From Crocinitomicaceae bacterium (GTDB taxonomy: Bacteria; Bacteroidota; Bacteroidia; Flavobacteriales_D; Crocinitomicaceae): 64,000 nt of DNA. The DNA is taken from contig JAJTCM010000008.1 in NCBI GenBank assembly GCA_021325675.1, forward strand, positions 1 through 64,000. Reading direction: 5' to 3'. The stretch's first letter is position 1, and each line of letters opens with the position of its first letter. A program made the position numbers and the translations under genes. The notes beneath the pieces were generated by a model. The model saw only the letters and a list, made by a program, of their open reading frames with translations. It was not told where the DNA came from and searched no databases. Positions 46,984 through 57,300 of the stretch are shown piece after piece.

Positions 46984-49900
46984 TCTTGTCTTGGTGTTGT
47001 TGGTGAATTCTTATGTTGTTCCTTGATTATCTTACGGCCTTTCTCTGTTTCCATGGTTTGCCTCAATAATAAGCCTTCCTGATTGTAGTCGAAATAAATT
47101 CCGAAATGCTGATCACCAAATTGAGCAAGTATTTTTTTATCAGCCGAATAAACTGTACAATTCATCACAGCATCAAGGGGCTGTATTCTGACGTCGTCGA
47201 TAAGTACCATTTCATTACCAGACATGAAATTGTAACTTAAACTTATGTTCTGTAGTCCTGTCAAATTGAAGCCTGACATATCAAGTACATAGAGAGACCA
47301 ATCACCTGTTTTGGCAACACGTTTGAATGTATAGTAATTACCATTTATAACTGCCTTCAATTGCGGGTCAGGGTTGCTTTTTCCATAATTCGGGCTATTT
47401 ATATTTTCGTTCTGACTACTTTTGAGCCAAAGTTTCATGGAAACACCTCTCGAGCTCAGGTTTGTAAAGTCATATCCGCTAATTACAGGTGATGAAATAT
47501 TATTTCTCAGATTGTAAGATCTTGAGCCAGAGTGGGCGTACGCAGAATTATCTCCGTCATGCTCATAGTCCTTAAATTCAACCTGCTTATAATCAGCGTT
47601 TTGAGCCACCAATTTAGGTAAAATTTTATCCGGACCAAATTTGGCTGTACTGTAAATATTCAGAATATCTTTTTCAGCTAATGGTGCTCCATGTGGGGAA
47701 TAAGCCATGACCTGACTAGGAGAAAACCAATCACCGGGTTCTGAAGTAAAATTATCATGGACTTCAGAAAAGGAAGTTTGTGTCCAATCAAACATTTTAA
47801 CTGGGTTTTTAATTACCCCCCCATGATGAATTTGTGAGTAATATGCTCCTCCGACATGAGAGTTAACAGTAACATCCCGATATACGTATGACCTTAACGG
47901 GTAATAATGGCTATTCAACTGGTCTTTAGTCGCTTGGATGTTTGGTATCGTAAATTCATTTTCAATTTCCGCGAGGTAAGCATTTGGAGTTGTAAACCAG
48001 TTTTCCTTAAGCACTACAGCTGATGCGTTGATAACAGAAGTAAAAGGCAGTGCATCTGGATCATAAGTCCCTGCACCTAAAGCAATTTTATCATACAACT
48101 CATTTTTACCATAAGTAACTATGTTTCCAACCATAATACCTAATTGGTTTGAATTGGTTGGATCATCCGATTTTTGTCCTAGTTTATTGTAAACCCATGA
48201 ACCAGGTATATTGAGCGCGTAATAGTGCCCATCATGCTCAGAAGTAGTTACCGCCCCATTTTTGAGTGCATACATTTTTTCATTTTCTGAAATAAAGCCA
48301 TCGTAAGTCCGAGTTAGAACAGGTTCACCGGTATGCAGGTTATAAGCCAGGTTTTCAGTTGTCTGTGTAATCCCGTCTACTGTTGATGTTGTGGATTTTA
48401 AGAAACTTTGTTGGTGTATCACCTTAGTTGTAACATGCTGACTGAGCTCATTATGACTATATTGATAGGAAATCCCAAAACCAAGCGTAATAGCGACCGG
48501 CAAGCAAATATTCAAATCGATTTCGAGCGAAAAATTATTCGTTATGTCTTTTACACGTGAGCGATACATCGTTAAGTCTTCTTCCTGACCGGGTTGTGTA
48601 ATACTTATATCAAATTCCCTGCTGACAGGATTGTAAAAGAGTGATTTTATTGATTCTCCAGGTTTGGTGTAATCGTAGACCGTCTTAGATGTTGGCATTT
48701 GTAAAGATGCTGTCGATGCATTGTAGTTCCCTGAATAAGTGGCTTGTGATTTAACTTTGCCATGCATGTCATTCAACTTAAATAGATATCCTTGCGTAAC
48801 CCATGCTTTATGAATATCTATATTTATCATCCCCAGCGGCAAGCTTAAATTTAATTTCTTATACGTAGGATCATTACCCTCCTTACTGAGCTCCGTAAAA
48901 TCTACCTGCATTGGGAACTCTTTACACGTGTGGTATTCATTTACAGTATAACCCGTTGTAGTTTTTCCTGAATGGATGCTCTTCATGACTACCCGTGAGT
49001 ACGCTATTCCCGCACCTGGTAAAAGAAACTCTCCCAAAGGGCCTTCAAATTGCTTAGAATCAGTTCCATTTAAAAGCCTGTCCAGTTTTTTTTGTGGCTT
49101 TCTTTCCAAATAGCCTACCAGCGCATTTTCTTCACGCATAGCTCCAGGTTCATTAGTTGCAACACCACTACTCATATCGCTTCCTTCCAGTTTATATATA
49201 TACTCCGTTCCATAAACCATTTCAGTACCATCGTTGGTTGACATACCTGGGTCATAACTCAAGACGCGCTTAACACGGCATCCACCACCTTTTTTGGATT
49301 TATAAACCGGTAATTTGAAATACGAATCATCGTATTTTTGTATTTGACAAAAATTCTTACGCTTACCTTTCCTGAAACCGCCGTCCAGCCATTCTCCGAA
49401 ATAATCAAAAGCGTTTGCTTTGGTCAGTTTACGTGCCTCATCAAACAGCTCATCTCCTTCATCATCCAATTCTCCTGATGTTTGATCGTATGCAGTATTT
49501 GTGAGGAGATCATCATCCGTTTGTGTATCATTTCTAAAATTTTCATGTTCAGCAAGGTTCAAGCCCCCAGAAGTGAGCGCCATTTGATAACCAACCCATC
49601 TTGGAAGGGTACGGTCTTTTTTACCGACTTCCGTTTCACCGTCACCATTTTCTTTAAGCTCACCCAACTTTAATCTAATCTCATTGTTAACATCATCATA
49701 TACAACTTCGTTTACTGTTGTATATCCACTGACGTATTCTATCTCACGCGTAGGATGAGTTAAATTCGGAGGATCAGTTCCTACAAGGTTATACAGGAAT
49801 TTGAAATATAATTTTTCCTGACCTTTAACAAAATACTTATCCAGTAGTTCTGCATATGGCCTCATATCCGAGTCTAAATTTGAGATTCCAATAGCATTAT

Positions 49901-52900
49901 GATTAATGACGTAAGTACTATTATTTCCAGACAAGTAGCCATATTTATTTTGATCATCCTCACTTGTTGGGAAATTATTAACTAATGGTGTCATGACCGT
50001 TGCTTTTTTATTCATCACATAAGCATAATCCTTTTGCTCATACTGAACATGAATCTCTCCTCCCGATGGCAATGTTATTCTTTTTAATTGCCATGCAGCC
50101 GGGTCATAATCATTGTCCTCGACATTATCTATGTGGTTTGGGTCTAAAGCTTGATCAAGCCATGGCTGCATTCTTGTAAACCTATTAGGTCCATTTATCC
50201 GGTAGTTACCCCAAGCATCGGTCATACCCGGCAAGTAATTCGGGTTTTCGGCTTCCGCAGCGAAACCTAAATATGGACTCTCTATATTGTTGTATTTCGA
50301 TTTAATTTTCGCACTATAATCCCGGAAATAGTTGTATTCGAACTTGTAAGGCGAAATCCTGCTTTTCACAGTTCCTCCACCTTCAGTCCATACTTTTTTC
50401 AGGGTCAGTTTTCCACCGTTGGTATTGCCTCCATTTTCAGTATCAGAATTAGGGGTACCCTGACATAACTCGTTTGTATATTCAAAATAAGTAATACTGA
50501 TCGGTTTATTCAGATCATCTTTTGAAAATAAAACAATTTTTTCCAACTTTTCTAACCTATCCGTCCCAATAGCAGAATTAGAAGAAGCTGCGTTTTCCTG
50601 AGAACCTGTCATAGCTTTAGATGCCCCTTTACCATCTTTCCTAGGATCCAGGGAACCTTCTAAAAACTGATTTGCATCGTTTGAAAAACTACCATAAGAA
50701 GTAAAATCCGCTGCTTGGGTTTTATTCGTTACAAAACAAGCAACGTGGGTTTTCGTTTCTATAGCTTTTAGATAAAACACTTCTTTTTCACCACTATTCA
50801 TACTTCCCGATTGGTCATGCTCGTCAAGTAACTTTCCCCTATTATAAAATAATCCGGTATAGGGTGCGCGATATTTATACCAATGGTCCGGATTTTGGGT
50901 TGTTCCCCAAACAGCCTTACGATAGGCAAATTTTGTCCAGCCACCAAAATCGTCTTTAGAAGGCCCGGGAACTGCATCAGCATCGACATAGTCAAAGGTT
51001 GTATTTTGAGTAAGTAAGTAAGTGCTTGCCCAAGGGTTTTTAATCCGCTGCCCCGAAACGGTGTAATTTTTCAAAACATCTGAGCCTGTATATAGCGGAT
51101 TGGTTTTCCTATAAGTCACATTACTAGCCAAGTCAAATCTTATCCCAACATTTAATTCCATTTCATTGCGAGTAAATACCGGGATACCGTATACACTGCG
51201 ATTTCCATCTTTATTTGTTACTGCAATTTGACCAATGAGTTCTTTATAGTCAACCCCCCGGACAAAATAATTATTTAGTTCTGTTGAAGGATCCAGGCGA
51301 TCAATCAGACTGTTTCCATTGGAAGCGAAAATGCTGTACTGGATATTTGAAGACCTTTGATTTTGCCCTTTTAAAACAGTTTTTGCTGACCCAAATTGGG
51401 AAATATCAAGTTGCCTGTTAAACAAACTACCTTCGATAGTAGCATTCAAAAACGCATTGTCATCATCTGTATAAGCAAGCTCACCACCCAAATCGTTATT
51501 AAACTGCATAAAAACATCATTGGTGAATCCGTATTTTACATCGTCATTTCCATCCTGATCAACCAAATTTGTAACATTATCCCAGTCACCTACACTAGTA
51601 CGCTGAAAACCAACACCGACATCAAAACCTATGGAAACCGTCCCACCAACCCCTACCTCAAGGCCCAGCTGTTTAATTTTCTGCTTATTCATCAAAAAAT
51701 TAGGAAAAAAATGCCCGATTTCTGTTTGATGGATCTGGAAACCGCCTATAGCTCCATCACCCGACATTGAAAAAATATCTGAAGTGTTATACGGAATCCC
51801 AAGATTTCGGTCATGCTTATTGAAGGTCGTTTCCTTTTCCAATTGGTAATCTGCCAGGATAACTTCCATGTTATTTGTTGCATCCGCATCCAAATTAACA
51901 TCATATCCCTTTTTATGGTTATCATTCCCTTTATAATCTGCCAGGTTCTTGTTAAACATATAGCCATAGGCTTTCGAATTCACCAAAGGATAATTGGCCT
52001 GAACATTCAAATGGCCTTTCAAGCCCACCTGAAAGCCCACCGGAAGGTTAGGTGGATTTAGTCTTAAGGAGATCGAATAATTATAAGCCCGACCGACATT
52101 ATAGGCTACAGAATATGGGACAGCCGGCGCTTCATAAGTACGAACCGAATACATGGACGTAAGATTCTTGGCAACTTTATTATTTGTCAATTTAGCAAAT
52201 ACTTCCGACCTGTTTTTCCTTTTTTGCGCTTTGGAGCCATCTCCCGTATCTGTACCCTCTGCCTGTTCCTTTCTTAGAGCAGCTAAAGAACGGCTTATTT
52301 TACTTAAAAGAGCTAAAGGACTTACTGAAAACCCTAATGTTGTTTCACCCCCCGAACGGTTTAAGCTTAAGCTCGCCATACCAAAAGAAGTATTGGTAAA
52401 GCTTTTAGAAACGGAAAACCCGGAATAATTGTTATAACGAATAGCGTTTGAAAAATTAAATTCTGGTGAAAAAGCCCAAGGATTTTCTTCTGTTAGATTT
52501 AATTGATCTAATGCAGTACTTTGTGCCCCAAAGCCATTAACGCCCCCAAACTTAAAGCCTGCTTTTTCTCCAGCCTTTTCAGCTTTGATATCTTGTAATT
52601 TTTTCTTGTCAGCTATTTCATCCTGGCTGTTTATTTCCAGGTTAGCATCTGAAGCGGAGAGCTGCGTCCAGTTGGGTTTAATTTTATTGAACTGCTCTAC
52701 AGCTGCACCATTAAAATCGTCAGCGATCCCTCTTTTATTACGGTTAATTGCTCCGGGATTGAGTGTCCAGCCGAAGCCTACCCAAGAAGCTTCTTCTTCC
52801 GGGGTAGACCCAGAATGGTAAGACAGGGACATAGAATACCCACCGCCATCAGGCCCGGGGATACTTACCACGGGAAGGTTATAGGTGAAATCTCCTGTCA

Positions 52901-53120
52901 GATCGTTCACCATATCTGTAGTTGCCACAGGCTCGAAACTTGCAAACTCGGGAGAGGATGGTCCAGAAGTCAAGGCAAGTGCTGCCGTTGGTGAAATAAT
53001 TTCAAAAACAATGGAAAGAAGCACCATGAGCATAATACCCCTAACAGTCCGGCTTTCCCTGATACTTGAGAGCATGGTTTTGCCGCTAAATACTTGTTTT
53101 CTTTTCGTGATGTGGTCCAT
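46980..53120 (-). CDS. SpvB/TcB-like giant protein, cassette A (2046 aa)
   Basis: An N-terminal hydrophobic segment (about 28-50) precedes the SpvB-like block at about 63-141: TTDMVNDLTGDFTYNLPV, SMSLSYHSGS, EEASWVGFGWTLNPGAINR, RGIADDFNGA. This is the same layout as the 2125-aa paralogue in cassette B. The beta-rich middle includes ITLPSGGEIHVQYEQKDYAY and YGTEYIYKLEG. The C-terminus has a jelly-roll-like domain (EMVLIDDVRIQPLDAVMN) and a tail (FDYNQEGLLLRQTMETEKGR). In Tc toxins such a protein forms the B part of the toxin shell. It is the central gene of cassette A; the Tc-like role is inference. Confidence 0.75.
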   Translation of the reverse strand: MDHITKRKQVFSGKTMLSSIRESRTVRGIMLMVLLSIVFEIISPTAALALTSGPSSPEFASFEPVATTDMVNDLTGDFTYNLPVVSIPGPDGGGYSMSLSYHSGSTPEEEASWVGFGWTLNPGAINRNKRGIADDFNGAAVEQFNKIKPNWTQLSASDANLEINSQDEIADKKKLQDIKAEKAGEKAGFKFGGVNGFGAQSTALDQLNLTEENPWAFSPEFNFSNAIRYNNYSGFSVSKSFTNTSFGMASLSLNRSGGETTLGFSVSPLALLSKISRSLAALRKEQAEGTDTGDGSKAQKRKNRSEVFAKLTNNKVAKNLTSMYSVRTYEAPAVPYSVAYNVGRAYNYSISLRLNPPNLPVGFQVGLKGHLNVQANYPLVNSKAYGYMFNKNLADYKGNDNHKKGYDVNLDADATNNMEVILADYQLEKETTFNKHDRNLGIPYNTSDIFSMSGDGAIGGFQIHQTEIGHFFPNFLMNKQKIKQLGLEVGVGGTVSIGFDVGVGFQRTSVGDWDNVTNLVDQDGNDDVKYGFTNDVFMQFNNDLGGELAYTDDDNAFLNATIEGSLFNRQLDISQFGSAKTVLKGQNQRSSNIQYSIFASNGNSLIDRLDPSTELNNYFVRGVDYKELIGQIAVTNKDGNRSVYGIPVFTRNEMELNVGIRFDLASNVTYRKTNPLYTGSDVLKNYTVSGQRIKNPWASTYLLTQNTTFDYVDADAVPGPSKDDFGGWTKFAYRKAVWGTTQNPDHWYKYRAPYTGLFYNRGKLLDEHDQSGSMNSGEKEVFYLKAIETKTHVACFVTNKTQAADFTSYGSFSNDANQFLEGSLDPRKDGKGASKAMTGSQENAASSNSAIGTDRLEKLEKIVLFSKDDLNKPISITYFEYTNELCQGTPNSDTENGGNTNGGKLTLKKVWTEGGGTVKSRISPYKFEYNYFRDYSAKIKSKYNNIESPYLGFAAEAENPNYLPGMTDAWGNYRINGPNRFTRMQPWLDQALDPNHIDNVEDNDYDPAAWQLKRITLPSGGEIHVQYEQKDYAYVMNKKATVMTPLVNNFPTSEDDQNKYGYLSGNNSTYVINHNAIGISNLDSDMRPYAELLDKYFVKGQEKLYFKFLYNLVGTDPPNLTHPTREIEYVSGYTTVNEVVYDDVNNEIRLKLGELKENGDGETEVGKKDRTLPRWVGYQMALTSGGLNLAEHENFRNDTQTDDDLLTNTAYDQTSGELDDEGDELFDEARKLTKANAFDYFGEWLDGGFRKGKRKNFCQIQKYDDSYFKLPVYKSKKGGGCRVKRVLSYDPGMSTNDGTEMVYGTEYIYKLEGSDMSSGVATNEPGAMREENALVGYLERKPQKKLDRLLNGTDSKQFEGPLGEFLLPGAGIAYSRVVMKSIHSGKTTTGYTVNEYHTCKEFPMQVDFTELSKEGNDPTYKKLNLSLPLGMINIDIHKAWVTQGYLFKLNDMHGKVKSQATYSGNYNASTASLQMPTSKTVYDYTKPGESIKSLFYNPVSREFDISITQPGQEEDLTMYRSRVKDITNNFSLEIDLNICLPVAITLGFGISYQYSHNELSQHVTTKVIHQQSFLKSTTSTVDGITQTTENLAYNLHTGEPVLTRTYDGFISENEKMYALKNGAVTTSEHDGHYYALNIPGSWVYNKLGQKSDDPTNSNQLGIMVGNIVTYGKNELYDKIALGAGTYDPDALPFTSVINASAVVLKENWFTTPNAYLAEIENEFTIPNIQATKDQLNSHYYPLRSYVYRDVTVNSHVGGAYYSQIHHGGVIKNPVKMFDWTQTSFSEVHDNFTSEPGDWFSPSQVMAYSPHGAPLAEKDILNIYSTAKFGPDKILPKLVAQNADYKQVEFKDYEHDGDNSAYAHSGSRSYNLRNNISSPVISGYDFTNLSSRGVSMKLWLKSSQNENINSPNYGKSNPDPQLKAVINGNYYTFKRVAKTGDWSLYVLDMSGFNLTGLQNISLSYNFMSGNEMVLIDDVRIQPLDAVMNCTVYSADKKILAQFGDQHFGIYFDYNQEGLLLRQTMETEKGRKIIKEQHKNSPTTPRQE

Positions 53121-53134
53121 AATTTTTAGTTTTC

Positions 53135-53761
53135 TTAAAATTGAAATTCAGGTAATTCCCGGATGGAAGTTTTATCAAAAGCAAACTTGCTTATCCCGGT
53201 ATTAAAAAGCCCGTCTTTATATATAAATTTACAATCGTTGTTTTTCATAAAAGCGTTCTCCAGGTTATCACTCACTTCAAAGGATACCAGGATGGCCCTT
53301 TCCTGTGCCAAGCCATAGGTGTTTTCCATCAGGCTCAATTTCGGATGGATAGTTTTATCTCCATATTCAAGGGAAATCATCCCCCCCATTTGAAAATTCA
53401 TGACTTCCATCCGTTCTGTAAATTCTTCATAGCTAGAGACTCCGACCCTTGTAATATCAAAATTTTCATTTTTATCCGGTCCCAGTGTCAACATAAAAGA
53501 AAGTGTATTTTTATACTCTTTGAACAGCTTTTTCTTATCGCCTTTTTTATCCTGGTTCGTGAAATCTTTATATACCAAATATTCAATTGGCATATATTTA
53601 ACTTTCATTTGTACCCCAGCTACCGATTTTGAGTGTACAATTCCATTCGTTTCATCAGCCAAATAAGCCAGGTATTCCTCTAAATTATCCATCTGATTGG
53701 TACAAGCCGCACCAAGTATGAAAACAAAAAATGACAATATGCAAGCGATTTTAATTTTCAC
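53135..53761 (-). CDS. lipoprotein of cassette A (208 aa)
   Basis: The lipoprotein signal is MKIKIACILSFFVFILGAAC with lipobox LGAAC (Cys20). The start codon is GTG at 53761, overlapping the OmpH-like stop by 11 bp. No other start gives a signal peptide. The mature part is an alpha/beta domain with no known family (GIVHSKSVAGVQMKVKYMP; ITRVGVSSYEEFTERMEV). It lies between the Skp-like and SpvB-like genes and is specific to cassette A. It could be an outer-membrane or inner-membrane accessory of export. Confidence 0.6.
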   Translation of the reverse strand: MKIKIACILSFFVFILGAACTNQMDNLEEYLAYLADETNGIVHSKSVAGVQMKVKYMPIEYLVYKDFTNQDKKGDKKKLFKEYKNTLSFMLTLGPDKNENFDITRVGVSSYEEFTERMEVMNFQMGGMISLEYGDKTIHPKLSLMENTYGLAQERAILVSFEVSDNLENAFMKNNDCKFIYKDGLFNTGISKFAFDKTSIRELPEFQF

Positions 53762-54326
53762 CTTCGTATTTTTTATTGGCGTAACTTAAAACTTCATCTG
53801 TTATATCAAAACTCTTACCTACATAACCTACATTTTCCATTTGTGTGTTCGATATAATCAGGTCGTAACCATTTTCTTCAGCATACTCTTTCATATATTG
53901 TTTAAGCTGGTTGACAACACCGATAGTCATTTGTTGATCTTCCTGCTGTGATTGTTGAGTTAGCTTCTGTTGTAGCTCAATATAAGATGATCTTAATAAA
54001 AGAAATTTTTGCTTATCCTTTTCAAGTTTTGCCTTATCTCCATTGATCGAATCCAGTTTGATCTCATAAAGAAAGAATTCCAGTTTTTTCTTTAAACTAT
54101 CTGTTTCAGCACTCCAGGAATCCATTTTTCCTGTAAAATCTTTCGTAGCTTCTTTCATCCCCTTAAAGTCATAAACAACTTTTTCCATCTGGACAATACC
54201 AATCTTCCTCATATTTCCCGAGCCTGGCCCATTTGAAATATAAAGGATTAACAACACCACACTTACTAAAAGTGAAAGCTTACCAAACACTTCTTTTCCT
54301 GCTACTTTTTTTATTTGCTCTATCAT
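53751..54326 (-). CDS. membrane-anchored OmpH/Skp-like protein (191 aa)
   Basis: A membrane anchor at about residues 15-32 (GKLSLLVSVVLLILYIS) replaces the usual cleaved signal. Then GIVQMEKVVYDFKGM begins an OmpH fold: a long coiled helix pair (about 50-140) and the closing strand-helix YAEENGYDLIISNTQ...ITDEVLSYANKKYEG, as in OmpH/Skp proteins. Skp binds unfolded outer-membrane and exported proteins as a jellyfish-like trimer. An anchored version within the cassette suggests a dedicated holdase for the giant exported proteins. It lies 1 bp after the 1702-aa gene. Family call good; role inferred. Confidence 0.75.
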   Translation of the reverse strand: MIEQIKKVAGKEVFGKLSLLVSVVLLILYISNGPGSGNMRKIGIVQMEKVVYDFKGMKEATKDFTGKMDSWSAETDSLKKKLEFFLYEIKLDSINGDKAKLEKDKQKFLLLRSSYIELQQKLTQQSQQEDQQMTIGVVNQLKQYMKEYAEENGYDLIISNTQMENVGYVGKSFDITDEVLSYANKKYEGEN

Positions 54327-54327
54327 T

Positions 54328-57300
54328 TTATTTTACTATAAATTGCCCTTTTACTATTTCTATTTGCCCATCAATATTGACTTCAAGATCAAAACTGTAA
54401 ACTCCTGGTGCCCAACCAAGGCCGGATGTATTTTGATTATCAATATCAAGCGTTGTAACTAAAGCCCCATTGTGATAAAAAACCATATTATCAAAAGAGA
54501 GTAAGCCTGATTCATCAGTAATAATGATATCTTCAGCTATCAAATCGTTCGCATCCAGGCGTAGGATCATAGCTTCATTACCGTCATCCAGTGATCCCAT
54601 CATTATTTTAAGCTTGTTCACACATTCTTTGATATTCTTTGGTTTCGAGCTTAAAACCAATCCGCTGTTCTCGGTGTCAATATCATAAAGATCAGAAGCC
54701 AGTAAATTTGTTTCAGTTGTTGGCTGATCGGGATAAATGTATAAAATCGTGGCCGGATCTATCGTTCCGTTTTCAGTCACCTCAAATTGGATTGTACCCT
54801 GAATTGTACATGTTCCGGCATCTATGTTGATTTGATAAATCCCCGCTACCGGATTAGGAGTTAAAACTACCGGATCTGTTCCTCCTGTTCCGTTCGGATC
54901 ACCTAATCCTCCGCTTGGAGGAGTTCCATTTGTATTAACGACAGTAATCGTCGTTCCTCCTGCCCCTGGGTTTCCTCCGGTAGATCCGGTTCCACCAAAA
55001 TTTTCAGTCCCGATGTAGAAACCTGCCCGCGCTAATGTGAAATTCTCCGTATTCATATTCATCGGACCGGTAGTGGTTGCTGACAGAAAACCTTCATTGT
55101 TTAGCTGTGTTGTAGCTGAATTACCAGGTGTTCCTCCCCACCAGGCGGCAGGGTTATCCTCACCACTAGGTTTCCAATGGGAAAAAGCCTGGAAATCGCC
55201 ATCATTTGGGTTATAATAAGCGGTTATTGAAATATTCGGACTAAAAACCCCTTCTACAAACTGTGTGGAAAATAATTTGTAGTAATATTTATCGTTAACC
55301 ACCTCAACATTCGGAGCTTTCACATTTACATCAAGACCGGAAGTGGTTGGATTAATATTTTCAAAATGAATCTTAACATCAGATGGTAAATCATTACTTT
55401 TTAATTCTAATGGCCTATACCTGAAAACAGGAAATTTCCCGGCCATGGGATAAAGAAAAGGGCTTGCACCATTCATTATGTTTCGATAGAGATATCCTTC
55501 ATCTCCTTCGGTGGTTACAAAGCCGGTATTTCTTGTCAATGAATTTGGATTTTCACTCAAGAGGGAAAACGTGCTGTTTTGTGTCGCCAGCTCATTATCA
55601 TTCAGCTTCAGGGAATGGAAAGCATATTCATCTGTAAAAATCTTTTTTGCAGATGTTCCGCCTTCCAGGATTAAATCATTGTAATAAATATTTGAATTTC
55701 CACTTAAGGACTGCTCATCACCAAATAAATAGGTTTTTCCTTCATAAGTGGTAAATAACTTATTTTGGCCGTTATGGATCCAGTCGCGCGTTGTATTGAT
55801 ATAACCTTTATTAAGGAACTCCCCTTTTTCAAGATTACCTCCTACGATCGAGATCTCATTGATCACATTACAGTAAACATTCAAATGGGTGCCATCCGTT
55901 ACATAAACCCCAGCACCGTAATTACTAAAACAGCAGCCGATAATATCTGTCAGGTTATGCTCTTCTTCACACTCCCGATCTCTTAAAACTACAACCGATT
56001 GTAAAGGACAATCCTGGCCGGGGATGAATACATGAACAAAATATTCCGTAGTCGTCGTAGGAAATACAAAGGTTGAATAAGAATCCGGGTCCGTATTGTA
56101 GGTCGTAGGTGACCATTCAATTGTGACATTATTCTGCGTCAATAAAAGCCGGTTTGTGAGCTCAAGGTTCACTATTTCCCGGATACAGGTTATCTCATCA
56201 GGCTGTGCTACAATGTTAAAATTACAAAGCTGTGGCATACAGTTTTCCTGCAAAACAACCACTTCTCTTGTTAATTGAGGACACTCATCTCCGTCTATCG
56301 AATAGTTAAGCGTAAAAGTACGGGTTTCATCCAGGTGAATCCCGGGAGCCTGACATGTTGGGCAGCTTACATCTGCTGCAGGCTGCCAGCTATAAGTATA
56401 TTGGCTCAGATTCGTTCCCGTTTCGCTGACAACACTCAGCGACCTATCGACCTGCGGACACAGCGGGCCTAAAGGTAAAATCTGGAGTGAGCAATCGCTA
56501 TTGTAACACTTGAAAGAATGAGTAATATTAACAATCTCCCCATCTGACCAATTTTTTCCAAACCAGTAATTCCGGTTAGCTTCCCTTGCAATAGTACGTA
56601 TCGGCTGGTTTGGATCAAAATTTAAGCTGTAATAAACTTTGATTACTGTAGGCTCAAATATAACCGTAACATAGGGCTCAACATCAGTTGATCTGGTGAC
56701 AATTGTATGTTCATCAACCTGACCCGGGTTCCAGAACATTTGTTTTCTCAACCTTGAAACGACTGTCTGTCCTTCATAAACAAGATCAGCAAACATGTAA
56801 TTATCCCGGAACGCCAAATACGTATTTGTATGACTTTCAGCGGCAATATCATTATACGACGTTGATGTTAAATAAAAGATGTTTTGAAAGATATCAAACA
56901 TATTTGACCCACTCAAAGAAGCCGTAACCCCCGGTTCACTATGGAAAAGGGGACCTTCGGGATTAAAGCGTATAAAACCGGTTTCGTTAGGTGATATTAA
57001 GTGGTCAAACATCTGCCTTTGTACTTCAGGACGGTTATTGGCGTATTGACTCTCGGTCATCTCAGCTTCTATCCCGACAAACAGGTATTCAGTATAATTT
57101 CGCGTCAAGGTTAAAAGCTGCACACCATTTGGAGCGGTATATGTAACTTGCCCCTGAACCTTGTAAATACCTACATTCAAGGGACCTGAGGTGACATTTT
57201 CATTCTTATTAAATGAATTGTCAGAAAAAACAGGGGTAGCACCACCTAACGGAGTAACGCTACAGGTAATATTTTGAACCTGGCTGTCGGTTGTCAATTT

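Noticed and set aside
54328-54560. T9SS sorting domain at the end of the 1702-aa protein
   Set aside because: The end has a VYSFDLEV...KGQFIVK resemblance but lacks the YPNP-type start and the spaced Gly motif seen in the true domains at 60216 and 61063.
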